NCBI GenBank assembly: GCA_902727855.1
Contig: CACVAS010000036.1
Span: 1-64,000 of the forward strand
Direction: 5' to 3'
Length of the DNA: 64,000 nucleotides
Source: an uncultured Sulfurovum sp.
GTDB lineage: Bacteria; Campylobacterota; Campylobacteria; Campylobacterales; Sulfurovaceae
Shown: positions 62,759-64,000 of the stretch, in pieces
How positions within the stretch are numbered: position 1 is the first letter of the stretch
How the letters are laid out: the number at the start of each line of letters is the position of its first letter
Program-made: the position numbers and the translations under genes
Notes under the pieces: generated by a model
Databases searched by the model: none
What the model saw: the letters and a program-made list of their open reading frames with translations, nothing else
What the model was told of the DNA's origin: nothing

Positions 62759-63880
62759 CTAGTCATCCTTCTCTTCAAGTTTTGCTTTCATCGCCAGTGC
62801 ATTTGTGTGTAAGAATATTGCTTCATCTTCCTCTACTAAACATCTTGGACAACTTAATTCACCACCAGTATAAGTAAAATTATTACCACACTCGTTACAA
62901 CGTTTTATCGTAAATTTTGCCAAAGTTCTTTGTGTCGTCTCAAAAAACTCTTTAATCTCAAAACTAGGCTGTAACTTAATGGCATCAGGCTCACATACAT
63001 CGTGACAAAGACGACATTTTACACAAAGCATAGAATCAAAATTAATCAATGAAAATTTACCATCTGAACTGAGTGCACCTGTTGGACAAATACGGTAACA
63101 TATCTGACAATTTGTACAGCTATCATCCACATACTTTTGTGACACGAATGAGACATCTTCTTCAGCCAATACTTCAAATATTTCAGGTTTATTAATATGT
63201 TTTAGTGTAGTAAATAGAATCTTTCTTTTATCTGGTAGATGTTTTTCTTTTATCTTGGCAATAGTTGCTCTGTCTAATTGAAATGCTTTTAACTCCTCGG
63301 CCTCCACAGCTTCATCAAAAGACATTTTATGCTTGACAACACCTTTGAGTGAAGCATTACCTAAAAAAGAACGTCTTGAAGTTCTTTCTTCTTCAATATT
63401 TTTCTCTTCTTTTATCTCTTGAGCCTTTTGGCTATTTGTTTCCAAACGCTTGTCACTAAAAGAAGAGAGAACAAAGTTTGCCTCATCAATACGTGCGTCT
63501 ATCTGATCATACAAAATACTCTCAACATCATAGGAAGACATATCTAAGGTTATACTCTCTTCTGATGCCAATGCCAAAGAAATAAGATGCTCTACACTCA
63601 ATACTGAGATACAAGGAACATTAAACTTAGGAGATATAAGTCTGATTTTAGAATCTAAAAATGTAAAGAAAAACTCTGTGGTAGAGAAATCTGAAAGAGA
63701 AAATGCCTCTGTAGGACATACCCCAATACAAGCCGCTGCTTCAACGCCTGTTTTATTAGCAAAAGATGGCAAGTTATCTAAAAGCTGTATAGACTCAGGA
63801 CAAGCATCAACACATTTCGTACACTCTGAAAACTTAGATGTCGCACGTACACACGCTGATAGGTTAAAGTAAAGTGACAT
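62759..63880 (-). CDS. Ferredoxin-type protein with several 4Fe-4S sites and a zinc ribbon
   Basis: 373 aa. N-terminal CTKCVDACPES with a second CIGVCP (about 20-55), a helical middle with a Tat-like but internal SRRSFLGNAS (about 168), then two classical 4Fe-4S motifs CTNCQICYRICP and CVKCRLCHDVCEP (about 258-305), and a CNECG...CPRC ribbon near the end. Electron-transfer or assembly protein of the kind near formate dehydrogenase and other molybdoenzymes in Campylobacterota; the partner enzyme lies outside. Overlaps the upstream partial gene by 1 bp. Confidence 0.75.
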   Translation of the reverse strand: MSLYFNLSACVRATSKFSECTKCVDACPESIQLLDNLPSFANKTGVEAAACIGVCPTEAFSLSDFSTTEFFFTFLDSKIRLISPKFNVPCISVLSVEHLISLALASEESITLDMSSYDVESILYDQIDARIDEANFVLSSFSDKRLETNSQKAQEIKEEKNIEEERTSRRSFLGNASLKGVVKHKMSFDEAVEAEELKAFQLDRATIAKIKEKHLPDKRKILFTTLKHINKPEIFEVLAEEDVSFVSQKYVDDSCTNCQICYRICPTGALSSDGKFSLINFDSMLCVKCRLCHDVCEPDAIKLQPSFEIKEFFETTQRTLAKFTIKRCNECGNNFTYTGGELSCPRCLVEEDEAIFLHTNALAMKAKLEEKDD

Positions 63881-64000
63881 TATTTTAAAGAGAGCCCACA
63901 GTAGTCTGAAAGCTTTTGGGTAAGGTACTCAAAATCTGAGAGTATAAACTCTAAAGTAAGCTCTGTTCCATCATGATAAAGTGGAGTACGTGACTCTCTT
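63880..64000 (-). CDS. C-terminal part of a further gene (cut by the window edge)
   Basis: The last 39 codons of a leftward gene; the stop TAA shares a base with the ferredoxin ATG. The visible end reads LTLEFILSDFEYLTQKLSDY then CGLSLK, helical. Too little to name; the tight coupling suggests one operon with the ferredoxin cluster. Confidence 0.6.
   Translation of the reverse strand, partial: RESRTPLYHDGTELTLEFILSDFEYLTQKLSDYCGLSLK

Overview
The window looks like chromosomal DNA of an autotrophic, sulfur- or hydrogen-oxidising Campylobacterota (epsilonproteobacterium) of the Sulfurovum/Sulfurimonas kind. The reasons are AT-rich DNA, both ATP-citrate lyase subunits (reductive TCA cycle), futalosine-route menaquinone synthesis (mqnE), an ArsRS-type two-component pair, and the gene order ispDF - HP1021-type atypical response regulator - sat-like - pgpA, which recalls Helicobacter and Campylobacter. 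The species is inference; no rRNA gene body lies inside the window, although a perfect rRNA-type promoter and a boxA-like leader point out of its left edge.

Layout. 1-450: leftward rrn promoter and leader, then a structured intergenic stretch. 451-3600: aclBA. 3.8-5.9 kb: membrane protein, trpG/pabA, gpt. 5.9-9.5 kb: accessory island with an RHH/PIN toxin-antitoxin pair, two nucleotidyltransferase/HEPN pairs (one hepT frameshifted in a T7 run), a frameshifted DUF1566 gene, and a RAYT-type transposase with a matching GTAG-ended REP hairpin pair. 9.7-16.8 kb: mqnE, glnD, glmS, a zinc-ribbon/PD-(D/E)XK-like protein, hemerythrin. 16.7-25.5 kb: thiamine uptake operon (TonB receptor, thiamine-binding protein, PnuT-like permease, kinase) and thiamine synthesis genes (thiC-O-S-G, thiE), with two TPP riboswitches. 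25.7-34.5 kb: a cluster of repetitive secreted proteins that share one C-terminal module and one N-terminal module; three of the four genes sit behind two tandem c-di-GMP-I (GEMM) riboswitches. 34.6-46.5 kb: metal (most likely zinc) supercluster with two Fur-family regulators, a ZnuD-like receptor, a His-rich lipoprotein, SlyD, a RibA-like paralogue, a COG0523 metallochaperone, a DksA-like protein, ZnuA (with an unusual insertion), ZnuC, ZnuB and a NicO exporter; several related palindromes lie at its divergent promoters. 46.5-53.6 kb: ArsRS, CotH-like lipoprotein, SbtA/SbtB-like bicarbonate uptake, Fic protein. 53.7-64 kb: mrp, ispDF, HP1021-type regulator, sat-like, pgpA, the DUF3482 GTPase/DUF2868 pair, and a leftward ferredoxin cluster that runs off the right edge.

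How the parts work together. Carbon fixation (aclBA) fits with bicarbonate import (sbtAB). Thiamine is both made and scavenged under TPP control. The zinc cluster covers outer-membrane uptake, periplasmic capture, inner-membrane import, allocation by a GTPase chaperone and possible enzyme backup. The c-di-GMP-controlled secreted proteins suggest a sessile/motile switch. The strongest leads for new biology are the riboswitch-controlled modular surface-protein locus and the zinc cluster with its RibA-like member and palindromic operators.
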